Shown: one piece after another, positions 7,921 to 17,247 of the stretch
Numbering within the stretch: the first letter of the stretch is position 1
Layout: each line of letters begins with the position of its first letter
NCBI RefSeq assembly: GCF_020216065.1
Contig: NZ_JAIWNA010000002.1
Location: forward strand, 496,001-560,000
DNA from: Nocardia rosealba
GTDB taxonomy: Bacteria > Actinomycetota > Actinomycetes > Mycobacteriales > Mycobacteriaceae
DNA: 64,000 bases
Direction: 5' to 3'
Made by a program: the position numbers and the translations under genes
The notes under the pieces: model-generated
Told to the model about the DNA's origin: nothing
Seen by the model: the letters and a program-made list of their open reading frames with translations, nothing else
The model's database searches: none

Positions 7921-10047
7921 TCACGATTCGTCGGTGTCGACGGCTTCGGGTTCGTGGTGATCGGTGGCGGAGCGGCGCAGATAGAGATAACCGAGATGAC
8001 GTTCGTACTGGTCGAGGATGTCGCCGATCACCTGCTCACGGCTGTATCCGTTGAGGGCGTACCCCTGCGAGCCCTCGGCCAGATACACCTCGCAGCGGAA
8101 ATAGCGGTCACCGGAGCGCTGGGCCAGGACCGCGTAGGAGGGGGCGGGCGCCGAGACCGGCCACACACCATATTCGAAGCCGGTCTCGGTCCCCTGATCG
8201 ACGATCAGCCTCGGATACGGCAGCCCCTCGTGGGTGCCCGATTCGTCGACGTGCGCGGTGAGTCCCATCCTGGCCAGCTCCTCGGAAACCTCACGCATGG
8301 CCGGAATCACGGTGTTGTTCAAGAACTTCCGGGTCGAGGCCGGGCCGGGGTAGTGGACGGTGGCCAGCAGCCTGCGCCGCCAGCTGCCGTGCTCGCTCGG
8401 TCCGCGCCCGGCCGCGATGGCATTGGGCAGCGCCGCCCGGTAGCTGTCGATCTTGAACGACTCGTTGCGCACCGCGCGCAGCATGGCGATCCCGATCAGC
8501 GCCAGCACGAACGAGAACGGCAGGCCCATGATGATCGTCGCGTTCTGCAGGGTGATGATCGATCCGCCCGCCCCCGCGAACAGCATCGACAGCGTGAGCA
8601 GACCGATCGCGGCCGACCAGAAGATCCGGGTGCCACGCGCGCAATCCGCCATCGGGTCGGGCAGTTTCGAGGTGAAATTGCCCATCACGAGCGAACCGGA
8701 ATCGGCGCTCGTCACGTAGAACAGCAGCCCGGTGATGGTGGCGATGCCGAGCAGGAAAGTGGCCCCGGGGTACTGCTCGAGTAGCGAGTAGAAACCCAAT
8801 TCGGCTCGGGCCGCGGTCTGTTCGGCGAACTGCTGGTCGTCGCGCGCCACCTGCAAGGCGCTGTTGCCGAACACCGAGATCCACAGCAGGGTGAAGCTGA
8901 ACGGCACGACGAGCACACCGAAGATGAACTGGCGCAGGGTGCGTCCGCGCGAAATGCGCGCGAGGAACAGTCCGACGAACGGCGCCCAGGCCACCCACCA
9001 CGCCCAGAAGAACAGTGTCCAGCTGTCGAGCCACGTCGACGGCTGATTCGCCGTCTCCGGATTGCGTTCCCAGGCAAAGGTGTTCAGCGTGCGGTCCAGA
9101 AACGTCGACAGGTAGTCGCCCGCGTTCTGGGTGAGCCCGTTGAGCAGGAACGACGTGCGACCGGCCACCAGGATGTAGATCAGCAGGGCGATGGCCATGA
9201 TGACATTGAGTTCGGACAAGCGCCGGATGCCCTTGTCGACCCCGGTGGTCGCGGAAATGGTGGTGATGGCCACCGACAACGCGATCAAACCGATCTGGGC
9301 CGCCTTGCCCTGCGGGACGCCGAACAGTTCGTGCAGACCGTAGTTGAGCTGGACGATGCCGATGCCGAGCGAGGTGGCGATACCGAAGATGGTGCCGAGC
9401 ACCGCCGCCACATCGATGGCGTCACCCCAGCGCCCGTGCACCCGCTTGCCGAAGATCGGGTAGAGAGCGGCGCGAATCGTCAGCGGCAGGTTGTGCCGGA
9501 ACGCGAAATACGCCAGCGCCCCGCCCATCAGCGCGTACATCGCCCACCCGGTGATGCCGTAATGGAAAATCGTCCAGGTCACCGCCTCGCGGGCGGTGTG
9601 ATCGGTCTGGGCGGGTCCCTCCGGCGGGTGCAGGTAGTTGTAGACCGGTTCGGCGACGGAGAAGAACATCAGGTCGATACCGATGCCCGCGGCGAACAAC
9701 ATCGACGTCCAGGAGAACAGGCTGTATTCCGGGCGCGACTCCTCCGGACCGAGGCGATACCGGCCGTAGCGGCCCGCACCGAGGAACACGACGAGCCCGA
9801 GGATCACGGTGGCCAGCACGAAATACCACCAGCCGAACCAGGTGGAGATGAAGGTCTTCACCTCGCCGACGACGCTTTCGGCACTCGCCGGTGAGGCCAG
9901 CGCCCAGACCGCGAAGGCCAGCACGAGCCCGGCGGCGGTGAGGAACACGGGCTTGTTCACCGACCGCTTGTCGGCCACCGGGTGCAACGGCACCTGCGTC
10001 GCCCCGACAGGTGTGCTGTTGTCGCCGGGATTGCTGGGGGCACCCAT
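7921..10047 (-). CDS. betT: BCCT-family choline/betaine transporter
   Basis: A 708-residue member of the betaine/choline/carnitine transporter family with about 12 helices. The tryptophan-rich region WTLFFWAWWVAWAPFVGLFL is the BCCT signature. A cytoplasmic C-terminal tail of about 180 residues after the last helix resembles the osmosensing tail of BetT-type carriers. The ATG at 10047 is chosen because it begins the conserved region; the frame is open to 10266, but that extension is low-complexity and arginine-rich. First gene of the betT-betB-betA operon, divergent from glcB across 265 bases that probably hold both promoters. Confidence 0.88.
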   Translation of the reverse strand: MGAPSNPGDNSTPVGATQVPLHPVADKRSVNKPVFLTAAGLVLAFAVWALASPASAESVVGEVKTFISTWFGWWYFVLATVILGLVVFLGAGRYGRYRLGPEESRPEYSLFSWTSMLFAAGIGIDLMFFSVAEPVYNYLHPPEGPAQTDHTAREAVTWTIFHYGITGWAMYALMGGALAYFAFRHNLPLTIRAALYPIFGKRVHGRWGDAIDVAAVLGTIFGIATSLGIGIVQLNYGLHELFGVPQGKAAQIGLIALSVAITTISATTGVDKGIRRLSELNVIMAIALLIYILVAGRTSFLLNGLTQNAGDYLSTFLDRTLNTFAWERNPETANQPSTWLDSWTLFFWAWWVAWAPFVGLFLARISRGRTLRQFIFGVLVVPFSFTLLWISVFGNSALQVARDDQQFAEQTAARAELGFYSLLEQYPGATFLLGIATITGLLFYVTSADSGSLVMGNFTSKLPDPMADCARGTRIFWSAAIGLLTLSMLFAGAGGSIITLQNATIIMGLPFSFVLALIGIAMLRAVRNESFKIDSYRAALPNAIAAGRGPSEHGSWRRRLLATVHYPGPASTRKFLNNTVIPAMREVSEELARMGLTAHVDESGTHEGLPYPRLIVDQGTETGFEYGVWPVSAPAPSYAVLAQRSGDRYFRCEVYLAEGSQGYALNGYSREQVIGDILDQYERHLGYLYLRRSATDHHEPEAVDTDES

Positions 10048-10312
10048 GCGACGAAGGCTAGTTCCTCCACCTCGTCCTTTTGTGGACATCCGGTGGTTGC
10101 TGCGCCCGTGTTCGAGCCCGTACGACGGCCGTCGACGGGAACCTACAATCGAGAAGTGGTTCGCCACGCCCAGCCGTCGGCACCCGACGATTCGGCGTGG
10201 CGGAATGCGTGACGCCCGCCGGGCGTTCCACCCACACGCGATGTCGGCAATACCCACGGGTAACATGACATCGACTTTTTCCAGCCGGTTTTCAACCGAA
10301 GTGAGGCAGTAG

Positions 10313-12493
10313 ATGACAGAGCGGATTCAGGTCGGCGGGCTCCAGGTGGCGAGCGTTCTCCACGATTTCATCGAGAACGAGGCGCTTCCCGGTACCGGCG
10401 TAGATTCCGCCGCGTTCTGGGCAGGCGCCGAACAGGTCATCAACGACCTCGCGCCGCGCAACCGTGCCCTGCTGGCCGAACGCGACGAGATCCAGGGCAA
10501 GCTCGACGCCTGGCACGGCGAGAACCCCGGCGCCGGCTACGACAAGGCCGCCTACAAGAAGTTCCTCGCCGAGATCGGGTACCTGCGCCCCGAGCCCGCG
10601 CCGTTCCAGATCGGCACCGGCAACGTCGACGCCGAGATCGCCACCACCGCAGGCCCGCAGCTGGTGGTTCCGGTGATGAACGCGCGTTTCGCGATCAACG
10701 CCGCCAACGCGCGCTGGGGTTCGCTCTACGACGCGCTCTACGGCACCGACGCCATCTCCGAGGCCAACGGCGCCGAGAAGGGCACCGGTTACAACCGCGT
10801 GCGCGGCGACAAGGTCATCGAGTGGGGCCGTAACTTCCTCGACGACGCCGTCACCCTCATCACCGGTTCGCACATCGGTTCGTCGTACTACAAGATCGTC
10901 GACGGTGAGCTCGAGGTCGGCCTGGAAGACGGCACCGACATCGGCCTGGCCGATCCGTCGCAGCTGGTCGGCTACCTCGGTGACCCCGAGGCGCCGACCT
11001 CGGTGCTGCTCAAGCACAACGGCCTGCACATCGAGATCCAGATCGATCCGAACTCGCCCATCGGTTCCACCGACTCCGCGGGCGTCAAGGACATCGTGCT
11101 CGAGTCCGCGCTCACCACGATCATGGACTTCGAGGACTCGGTCGCCGCGGTCGACGCCGAGGACAAGGTCGTCTGTTACCGCAACTGGCTGGGCCTGATG
11201 AAGGGCACCCTCGCCGAAGAGGTCACCAAGAACGGCAAGACCTTCACCCGCACCATGAACCCCGACCGCGTGTTCACCGCGCTCGACGGTTCCGAGCTGG
11301 TGCTGCACGGTCGCTCGCTGCTGTTCGTGCGCAACGTCGGCCACCTGATGACCTCCGACGCCATCATCGACGCCGAGGGCAACGAGGTGCCCGAGGGCAT
11401 CATGGACGGCCTGATCACCTCGCTGATCGCCGTGCACTCGCTCAACGGCACCGCCGAGCTGGCCAACACCCGCACCGGCTCGGTCTACATCGTGAAGCCG
11501 AAGATGCACGGCCCCGACGAGGCCGCGTTCACCAACGAGCTGTTCGGCCGGATCGAGGACGTCCTCGGTCTGACCCGCAACACCCTCAAGGTCGGCATCA
11601 TGGACGAGGAGCGCCGCACCACGGTCAACCTCGCCGCGTCGATCGAGGCCGCCAAGGACCGCGTGGTGTTCATCAACACCGGCTTCCTCGACCGCACCGG
11701 CGACGAGATCCACACCTCCATGGAGGCCGGGCCGATGGTCCGCAAGGCCGAGATGAAGACCCAGACCTGGATCACCTCCTACGAGGACTGGAACGTCGAC
11801 ACCGGCCTGGCCAAGGGCCTGCCCGGCAAGGCCCAGATCGGCAAGGGCATGTGGGCCATGCCCGACCTGATGGCAGGCATGCTCGAGCAGAAGATCGGCC
11901 ACCCCAAGGCCGGCGCCAACACCGCATGGGTGCCCTCGCCGACCGCCGCCACCCTGCACGCCACCCACTACCACCAGGTGGACGTGTTCAAGCGCCAGTC
12001 CGAGATCGCCAAGGGCGGCCCCCGCGCCACCGTCGACCAGATCCTCGAGATCCCGCTGGCCCAGTCCACCGACTGGTCCGACGAGGAGAAGCGCCAGGAG
12101 CTCGACAACAACTCCCAGGGCATCCTGGGCTACGTCGTGCGCTGGATCGACCACGGCGTCGGCTGCTCCAAGGTGCCCGACATCAACGACATCGGCCTGA
12201 TGGAAGACCGTGCCACCCTGCGCATCTCGAGCCAGCTGGTCGCCAACTGGCTGCGCCACGGCATCGTCTCCGAGGCCGACGTGATCGCCAGCCTCGAGCG
12301 GATGGCCCCCGTGGTCGACCGCCAGAACGCCGGCGACAAGAACTACCGCCCGATGGCACCGAACTTCGACGCCTCGATCGCGTTCCAGGCCGCCAAGGAA
12401 CTGGTCCTGGAAGGCACCAAGCAGCCCAACGGCTACACCGAGCCGATCCTGCACCGGCGTCGTCGCGAGTTCAAGGCTGCGCACAGCAAGTGA
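10313..12493 (+). CDS. glcB: Malate synthase G
   Basis: A 726-residue protein, the usual length of malate synthase G (about 725). It condenses glyoxylate with acetyl-CoA to malate. Characteristic segments include [53 protein letters not shown] and [13 protein letters not shown]. The start ATG is preceded by GAGG. No isocitrate lyase is nearby, so the glyoxylate may come from that shunt elsewhere or from other pathways. A candidate -10 hexamer TACAAT lies at 10144-10149, without a convincing -35. Confidence 0.96.
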   Translation: MTERIQVGGLQVASVLHDFIENEALPGTGVDSAAFWAGAEQVINDLAPRNRALLAERDEIQGKLDAWHGENPGAGYDKAAYKKFLAEIGYLRPEPAPFQIGTGNVDAEIATTAGPQLVVPVMNARFAINAANARWGSLYDALYGTDAISEANGAEKGTGYNRVRGDKVIEWGRNFLDDAVTLITGSHIGSSYYKIVDGELEVGLEDGTDIGLADPSQLVGYLGDPEAPTSVLLKHNGLHIEIQIDPNSPIGSTDSAGVKDIVLESALTTIMDFEDSVAAVDAEDKVVCYRNWLGLMKGTLAEEVTKNGKTFTRTMNPDRVFTALDGSELVLHGRSLLFVRNVGHLMTSDAIIDAEGNEVPEGIMDGLITSLIAVHSLNGTAELANTRTGSVYIVKPKMHGPDEAAFTNELFGRIEDVLGLTRNTLKVGIMDEERRTTVNLAASIEAAKDRVVFINTGFLDRTGDEIHTSMEAGPMVRKAEMKTQTWITSYEDWNVDTGLAKGLPGKAQIGKGMWAMPDLMAGMLEQKIGHPKAGANTAWVPSPTAATLHATHYHQVDVFKRQSEIAKGGPRATVDQILEIPLAQSTDWSDEEKRQELDNNSQGILGYVVRWIDHGVGCSKVPDINDIGLMEDRATLRISSQLVANWLRHGIVSEADVIASLERMAPVVDRQNAGDKNYRPMAPNFDASIAFQAAKELVLEGTKQPNGYTEPILHRRRREFKAAHSK

Positions 12494-12536
12494 TGACGAG
12501 TGATTGAAAAGTAGCTCATAGCAGCGCTTTTCACGT

Positions 12537-12572
12537 GCGGCCCCGTCTCGGAGACCTCCGAGGTGGGGCCGC
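12537..12572 (+). terminator. Long GC-rich hairpin after glcB
   Basis: GCGGCCCC pairs with GGGGCCGC, two G-U wobbles follow, and CTCGGAG pairs with CTCCGAG around a very small loop, giving a stem of about 17 pairs. It begins 43 bases after the glcB stop. No T-tract follows, which is common for actinobacterial hairpin terminators, so the termination role is inferred from position and stability. Confidence 0.65.
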
Positions 12573-13451
12573 TGTCGTCACCGGAAATCACCTCGGGATA
12601 CCGGCGTGTCACGCTCAAAACGGTCACAAAAACGGTCACACAACGAAGGCACTGACAGCGTCCACGCGAGCTGTCCACCAGCGGATTCGCATTGCGTCTT
12701 TGGCTCATCTTGCCGTGATCGGGCGTGGTCTTGTGGGTACCGGTTTTCTCCACTGGGCTGCTTCATGGAGTTGTCGATGCTCAGGTGATTACATGTCGAC
12801 GCTCGCCGTGCCGTCGCTTGGCCGTCGGCGTGTCGGAGTACGACACGCGGGGAAGTTTCAGCGATCAGCAAACGAATAGCTAACCACGCGGGGTAGGCTC
12901 GGCGCGGAGGGCGGCCAAGAGTTTGTTCGAACTACGAACCGCACGTAGAACGGGCGTGCGTTGCGTGGCAGTCCGGAGACTTGCTGGCAGTAGGGTCTGT
13001 GTTAAAGATCGGTGTCGCGGCCTGTCGTCTGAAATCGAGCGGGAGGCTAGGGGTGCGCCGGTGAGCCCTCGTTGGGGGAAGTAGCCCGCCTAGGCGGTCA
13101 CGTGATCGCTTTGCGAGCAGGTCGCCTGGAATGTGTGCGGGCACAGGGATCCCGGCACCCGCCCAGCGCACCAGCCCAGCCGACCCCGATCGGGTAACCC
13201 TTGTTGTGTTCTTCACCCGCGGATCGTCCAGGGCCCCGGTTCGAGATCTGCAGTAGTGAAGTGCTTTCTCTGCACGTCGATCCAGACCTGCATCTCAGCG
13301 GGACATCTTCGCATCGCAGGTCAGTCATCCCGTGATCCTCGTACGGAACGGGACCTCCTGCCGAACGGGCATCGCGACATGGGAATAAACGCCACCTGAT
13401 GTTGAAACAGGTTGTGCCAGTAGCTGATTCACTCGACATGGCGGCGGCGGG
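12573..13451. other. Gene-poor stretch with no recognisable gene
   Basis: About 880 bases. The frames here give low-complexity, arginine-rich products that match nothing I recognise and lack start sites with a ribosome binding site. Visible structure is limited to a short tandem repeat (AAACGGTCACA twice) at about 12618-12640 and a small inverted repeat GTTCG-N5-CGAAC near 12925. No tRNA-like cloverleaf or T-loop was found. It may be decayed sequence from an old insertion next to glcB. Confidence 0.5.
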
Positions 13452-14063
13452 TCACGTGCAGGCGCCATCCGACATGTAGTCGCATTCGGCAGGCACGCTG
13501 CTGTTGTCGCGCCGGTGGCCGCGTTGGGCGTCGCGGTCGAAGATGCCCAAGATTTCGCACGGGCCGCCCTCGGCGCCGATGGCGTGCGGGAGCATGGTGG
13601 GGAACTCGGCGGCCTGGTTCGTCTCGACGCGGAAGCGTCGGTGGCCCAACATGAGGATCGCGGTACCGGACAGGACGACGAGCCACTCCCGGCCGGGGTG
13701 TGCGCGCATGCGTGCGGGGTTGTCCGGTGGCGGTTCGGTCATCCGCTGGCGCACGACGCTCATGCCGGGCTCGCCCTTCATCGGCCAGCGCATCAGCCCG
13801 TGCGCCGCGTCGATCATCGGGCTGACGACGACATCGTCGGCGGCGGTCTCCACCAGCTGGTCCAGGGATGTGTCCAGAGCGCGAGCGAGAGTGACCAGCT
13901 GATCGAGCGCGAGGCGGCGTTGACCGTTCTCGATACGCGAAAGGGTGGACTGACTGACATGAGCACGGGTTGCCAGCTCCTCCAGGGACCAGCCTTGTGC
14001 CACGCGTAGGGCTCGGATGCGTTTGCGTACGAGGCTGTCCAACTCGCCATCTGTTTGCGTCAT
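13452..14063 (-). CDS. XRE-family regulator with C-terminal cupin domain
   Basis: A 203-residue protein from ATG 14063 (MTQTDGELD). The frame is open nine codons further up, but that extension is not conserved-looking. Residues of about 10-70 form a Cro/C1-type helix-turn-helix (LRVAQGWSLEELATRAHVSQSTLSRIENGQRRL). The second half is a cupin with HPGREWLVVLSG and a second strand set ending MLPHAIGAEGGPCEIL. This architecture usually senses a small molecule or metal in the cupin. It is divergent from a flavoprotein and DHA2 exporter that it probably represses. Confidence 0.87.
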   Translation of the reverse strand: MTQTDGELDSLVRKRIRALRVAQGWSLEELATRAHVSQSTLSRIENGQRRLALDQLVTLARALDTSLDQLVETAADDVVVSPMIDAAHGLMRWPMKGEPGMSVVRQRMTEPPPDNPARMRAHPGREWLVVLSGTAILMLGHRRFRVETNQAAEFPTMLPHAIGAEGGPCEILGIFDRDAQRGHRRDNSSVPAECDYMSDGACT

Positions 14064-14071
14064 AGGCAAGA

Positions 14072-14090
14072 TTGTATGCCAGTGATGCAA
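14072..14090. promoter_or_regulatory. Candidate XRE-cupin operator
   Basis: A near-palindrome, TTGTAT-N7-ATGCAA, lies just upstream of the regulator start and 65 bases upstream of the divergent flavoprotein. One pair in the six-base arms is mismatched. It is the only AT-rich repeat in the 92-base divergent promoter. Confidence 0.35.
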
Positions 14091-14155
14091 GACGGGGTTA
14101 TGGTCGCCGACAGGTGTCCAGAACGGCTGGGCTACTCACGAAGGGCTATGAGGAT

Positions 14156-15157
14156 ATGGCTGAGCCGATTCCCGTGTACGCGACCGACACACTGCCCGAT
14201 GAGACCGTCGACGTCGTGGTGATCGGCGGGGGACCTGCGGGTTTGAACGGTGCGCTGATGCTCGCCCGTTCCCGCCGCTCGGTTGTCGTGATCGACAGCG
14301 GCAGTCCCCGCAACGCGCTCGCCGAGGCCGTACGCGGCTTCATCGGGCTGGATGGCATGCCGCCCACCGAACTTCTCGAGCGGGGCCGGGCACAGGTGCG
14401 CGACTACGGCGGACGGGTCGTCGTCGGTGCGGTGAGCTCCGCCGAGCCTGCGGACTCATCGGTCGAGGGAGACCTGCGTTTCACCGTCACTCTCGTTGAC
14501 GGCCGCACCCTGACAGCACGCCGTGTGCTGGTGGCCACCGGTCTGCGCGATGTGTTGCCCGATGTGCCCGGCTTGGCGCGGCATTGGGGGCACGCTGTGG
14601 TGCACTGCCCGTATTGCCACGGTTGGGAGGTGCGCGATGAGCCGATCGGTGTCCTCGCCAGCGGCCACAATTCGATCCACCACGCGTTGCTGTTCCGTCA
14701 GTTGACCGACGATTTGATCTATTTCGCTAGCGGCACCGAAGTGGATGAGGCCACCCGCGCGCGTTTCGCCGCCCGAGGCATCCGCGTCATCGACACCCAG
14801 GTGGACCAGATCGTTGCTGCCGAGGACGGCACGCTCGCGGGTGTGCGTTTGGCCGACGGACAGCTCATCGCTCGCCGTGTCCTCGCGGTCGCCACGTACA
14901 TGCAGGCTCGTACCGAGGGGCTGGATGGGCTGAGGCTGCCGATGGAAGACCTGCCCGACAACATGGGTCGCCGCTTTGCCTCCGGCATGGCGGGCACCAC
15001 CGAGGTGCCAGGCGTGTGGGTCGCCGGCAACGCCACGGACCTGAGCGCCCAGGTGGGTGCCTCGGCCGCAGCCGGCGCCCATATCAACGCCCTCTTGGCC
15101 GCTGCCGATACCGACGCGGCGCTGGCCGCAGCGCAGGGCGAAAACACCACCCCCTGA
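14156..15157 (+). CDS. Thioredoxin reductase-like flavoprotein with CPYC disulfide centre
   Basis: A 333-residue protein. It has an FAD-binding start VVVIGGGPAGLNGALMLARS and a redox motif HCPYCHGWEV in the middle of the chain. The C-terminal FAD site is GVWVAGNATDLSAQVGASAAAGAHINALL. The CPYCHGWE form is typical of the small thioredoxin reductase-like family that includes dithiol oxidases such as GliT and HlmI, as well as many uncharacterised actinobacterial enzymes. ATG 14156 is chosen as the start of the conserved region. It is followed by a DHA2 exporter 131 bases downstream, and both are divergent from an XRE-cupin regulator. Confidence 0.85.
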   Translation: MAEPIPVYATDTLPDETVDVVVIGGGPAGLNGALMLARSRRSVVVIDSGSPRNALAEAVRGFIGLDGMPPTELLERGRAQVRDYGGRVVVGAVSSAEPADSSVEGDLRFTVTLVDGRTLTARRVLVATGLRDVLPDVPGLARHWGHAVVHCPYCHGWEVRDEPIGVLASGHNSIHHALLFRQLTDDLIYFASGTEVDEATRARFAARGIRVIDTQVDQIVAAEDGTLAGVRLADGQLIARRVLAVATYMQARTEGLDGLRLPMEDLPDNMGRRFASGMAGTTEVPGVWVAGNATDLSAQVGASAAAGAHINALLAAADTDAALAAAQGENTTP

Positions 15158-15288
15158 TGCCCGAACCCGCGCTGGCCCTCTGCCCGCACTGAGCAGCGCG
15201 CGTAGTCGCCGGGCCTCCCACCTCCGTTCACTCAACGACCGGCCATGCTCCGGCGCTGATTCTCCATGCCCATTTTCGAGAGGAATCC

Positions 15289-16881
15289 ATGACCAACCAG
15301 CTTTCACAGGTGGCGGCCGCCGACGGCGGCGGGGGTGTTCCGGATGCGCGTGAGCTGCGCACGATCCTGATCGCCGTCTCCATCGCACTGATGGCCGTCA
15401 TCGCTTCGGTTTCCGGTCTGAACGTCGCCCAGACTCATATGGCCGTCGAATTCAGCGCCTCACAGAACGCAGTGCTGTGGATCATCAATATCTACACCCT
15501 CGCCCTGGCCGCGCTACTGCTGCCGCTCGGCGCTATCGGTGACCGCCTGGGCCGCAAGCCCATGCTGCTTACCGGGCTGCTCATCTTCGGCACCTCGAAT
15601 GTCGCGGCGGCGCTGGCCCCGTCGGTTGCGGTAATGCTGTCGGCACGGGTGGCAAGCGGCATCGGCGCGGCGATGATCATGCCCATCACTCTTGCTGTCA
15701 TCACCTCCACCTTCCCCGAAGAGCAGCGCGGAAAGGCGATCGGTGTGTGGACAGGTGTCGCCGGCGGCGGCGGTATCCTCGGCATGTTCCTCTCCGCCCT
15801 CCTCGTCGACGTCGCGGACTGGCGCTGGCTGTTCGCCCTGCCCGTGGTCCTGGTCGTCGTAGCCCTGGCCTTGACGCTGAAGTCGGTTCCCAACTCCCGC
15901 GAGCGGGCCGCTCACTCCTTCGACACCGTCGGCGCGTTGGTATCGACCGTCGCGGTGGTCGGGCTCATCTTCGTCCTGCAGGAGGGACCGGAGCGCGGCT
16001 GGACCGCGCCCGCGATACTGATCAGTCTTATTGTCGGTTTCCTCGCCACCGTCGGTTTCGTGGGCTGGGAGCTGCACCGCCGGGACGCATCGCTGCTGGA
16101 CGTGCGACTGTTCCGTGAGCCCGGCTTGGCCGGCGGCTCACTCACGCTGTTGGTGGTCTTCGGTGTGCAGGCGGGTATCGGGGTGGTCCTGTTCCCGTTC
16201 TTCCAGGCCGTGCTCGGCTGGTCGGGACTGTTGTCCACGGTGGCGATGATGCCGATGGCCGTGATGATGATGGCGACCTCCGGACTCGCTCCACTGCTGG
16301 CTGCACGTATCGGCGCCCGAGCGACTATGGCCACCGGCATTCTGCTGACCGGCGCCGGTCTTGCGCTGCTGGCCGCGATCGTCTCCGTCGACGGTGGCTA
16401 CCTGTCCGTCCTGCCCGGCATGGTCGCCATGGGCATCGGTATGGGGCTGTCGATGACACCGTCCACCGAAGCGATCACCAGCTCCCTGCCACGCGAGAAG
16501 CAGGGCGTCGCTTCCGCACTCAACGATGTCACCCGAGAGTTCGGCACCGCACTCGGTGTCGCCCTGCTCGGCGCGCTCGTCGCGACCGGCTACCGCAACA
16601 CCATCGACAACAAGCTCGACGGCATCCCGCAAGACACCGCCGACACCGCGCGCGAAGGCATCGCCAACGCCATCGAGACAGCGGACAGCGCAGGCTCGCA
16701 CGCACAAGACCTGGTCCACGCCGCCCAGCAGTCCTTCGTCGCAGGTTGGCAGCAGGCCATGTGGGCAAGCGTCGCCGTCATGGGCGTTCTGTTCGTCTAC
16801 GTCGCCCTCCGCGGCCCGAAGAGCCAGGATCCGGCGAGGGAAGACGACGCCGAGATGGTCGAGCCCGTCGTCACCCGATAG
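15289..16881 (+). CDS. DHA2-family (EmrB/QacA-type) drug:proton antiporter
   Basis: A 530-residue protein with about 14 predicted helices. It carries motif A (LGAIGDRLGRKPML) and the helix 5 motif (GVWTGVAGGGGILG), both typical of 14-helix multidrug exporters. AGAGGAAT precedes the ATG by a few bases. A 12-base-pair hairpin follows the stop directly. Pairing with a disulfide-type flavoprotein suggests export plus redox processing of one compound; this is inferred from adjacency. Confidence 0.9.
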   Translation: MTNQLSQVAAADGGGGVPDARELRTILIAVSIALMAVIASVSGLNVAQTHMAVEFSASQNAVLWIINIYTLALAALLLPLGAIGDRLGRKPMLLTGLLIFGTSNVAAALAPSVAVMLSARVASGIGAAMIMPITLAVITSTFPEEQRGKAIGVWTGVAGGGGILGMFLSALLVDVADWRWLFALPVVLVVVALALTLKSVPNSRERAAHSFDTVGALVSTVAVVGLIFVLQEGPERGWTAPAILISLIVGFLATVGFVGWELHRRDASLLDVRLFREPGLAGGSLTLLVVFGVQAGIGVVLFPFFQAVLGWSGLLSTVAMMPMAVMMMATSGLAPLLAARIGARATMATGILLTGAGLALLAAIVSVDGGYLSVLPGMVAMGIGMGLSMTPSTEAITSSLPREKQGVASALNDVTREFGTALGVALLGALVATGYRNTIDNKLDGIPQDTADTAREGIANAIETADSAGSHAQDLVHAAQQSFVAGWQQAMWASVAVMGVLFVYVALRGPKSQDPAREDDAEMVEPVVTR

Positions 16882-16886
16882 CGGCG

Positions 16887-16932
16887 GTGGGTGCGCGAAC
16901 GTCGCTGATCAGATCAGGAATCGCGCACCCAC
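16887..16932 (+). terminator. Hairpin after the DHA2 exporter gene
   Basis: GTGGGTGCGCGA at 16887-16898 pairs perfectly with TCGCGCACCCAC at 16921-16932. The loop contains a second small stem, CTGATC with GATCAG. It starts five bases after the stop codon and has no T-tract. Probable terminator or mRNA 3-prime stabiliser. Confidence 0.65.
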
Positions 16933-17247
16933 AGCGGCTGGGCGATTCCGACGATCAGTGCGCGCGATCCGGCGCGATGTCCGAGCGGGGATGCCAGGTC
17001 GGGCGTTGCAGCCGAAGTACGGGAACTGTTGGTGCACAGGGCAAGCCGCGACCAAAACGCCGTCGGCGAGGTGCTCACGGCAGGGCACCCACGTCGTCTT
17101 CCTCATGGAAAAGCGGGCCTCCTCCGAGGGTAAGTGCTGGTCAGTGTGGAACCGCCAGCATCGGAGTAGGACCCCCTTTCACGGCGGAGCCACACGGGTA
17201 AAGCGCCATCACCGCGTGGCGCTCGTACTCGGTCCTGGTCGATCGGC
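16933..17247. other. Intergenic stretch, possible small minus-strand ORF only
   Basis: No confident gene. A 65-codon minus-strand frame (17106 down to 16909) begins MRKTTWVPCREHLADG, has three cysteines and is preceded by GGAGGAGG at 11 bases. It runs into the DHA2 hairpin and I do not recognise the product, so it is recorded only as a possibility. This region would also be the 3-prime side of the P450 gene. Confidence 0.3.

Noticed and set aside
10292..12484. A 730-codon open frame antisense to glcB
   Set aside because: It lies exactly opposite malate synthase G, is composed of low-complexity Gly/Val/Asp/His repeats, and is the antisense shadow expected in GC-rich coding DNA.
12573..12871. 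Possible integrase or phage relic after glcB
   Set aside because: The short direct repeat AAACGGTCACA drew attention, but no integrase motif (R...HxxR...Y) is seen in any frame.
13230..13260. tRNA T-loop-like GGTTCGAGATC
   Set aside because: No matching acceptor stem, D-loop or anticodon arm around it.
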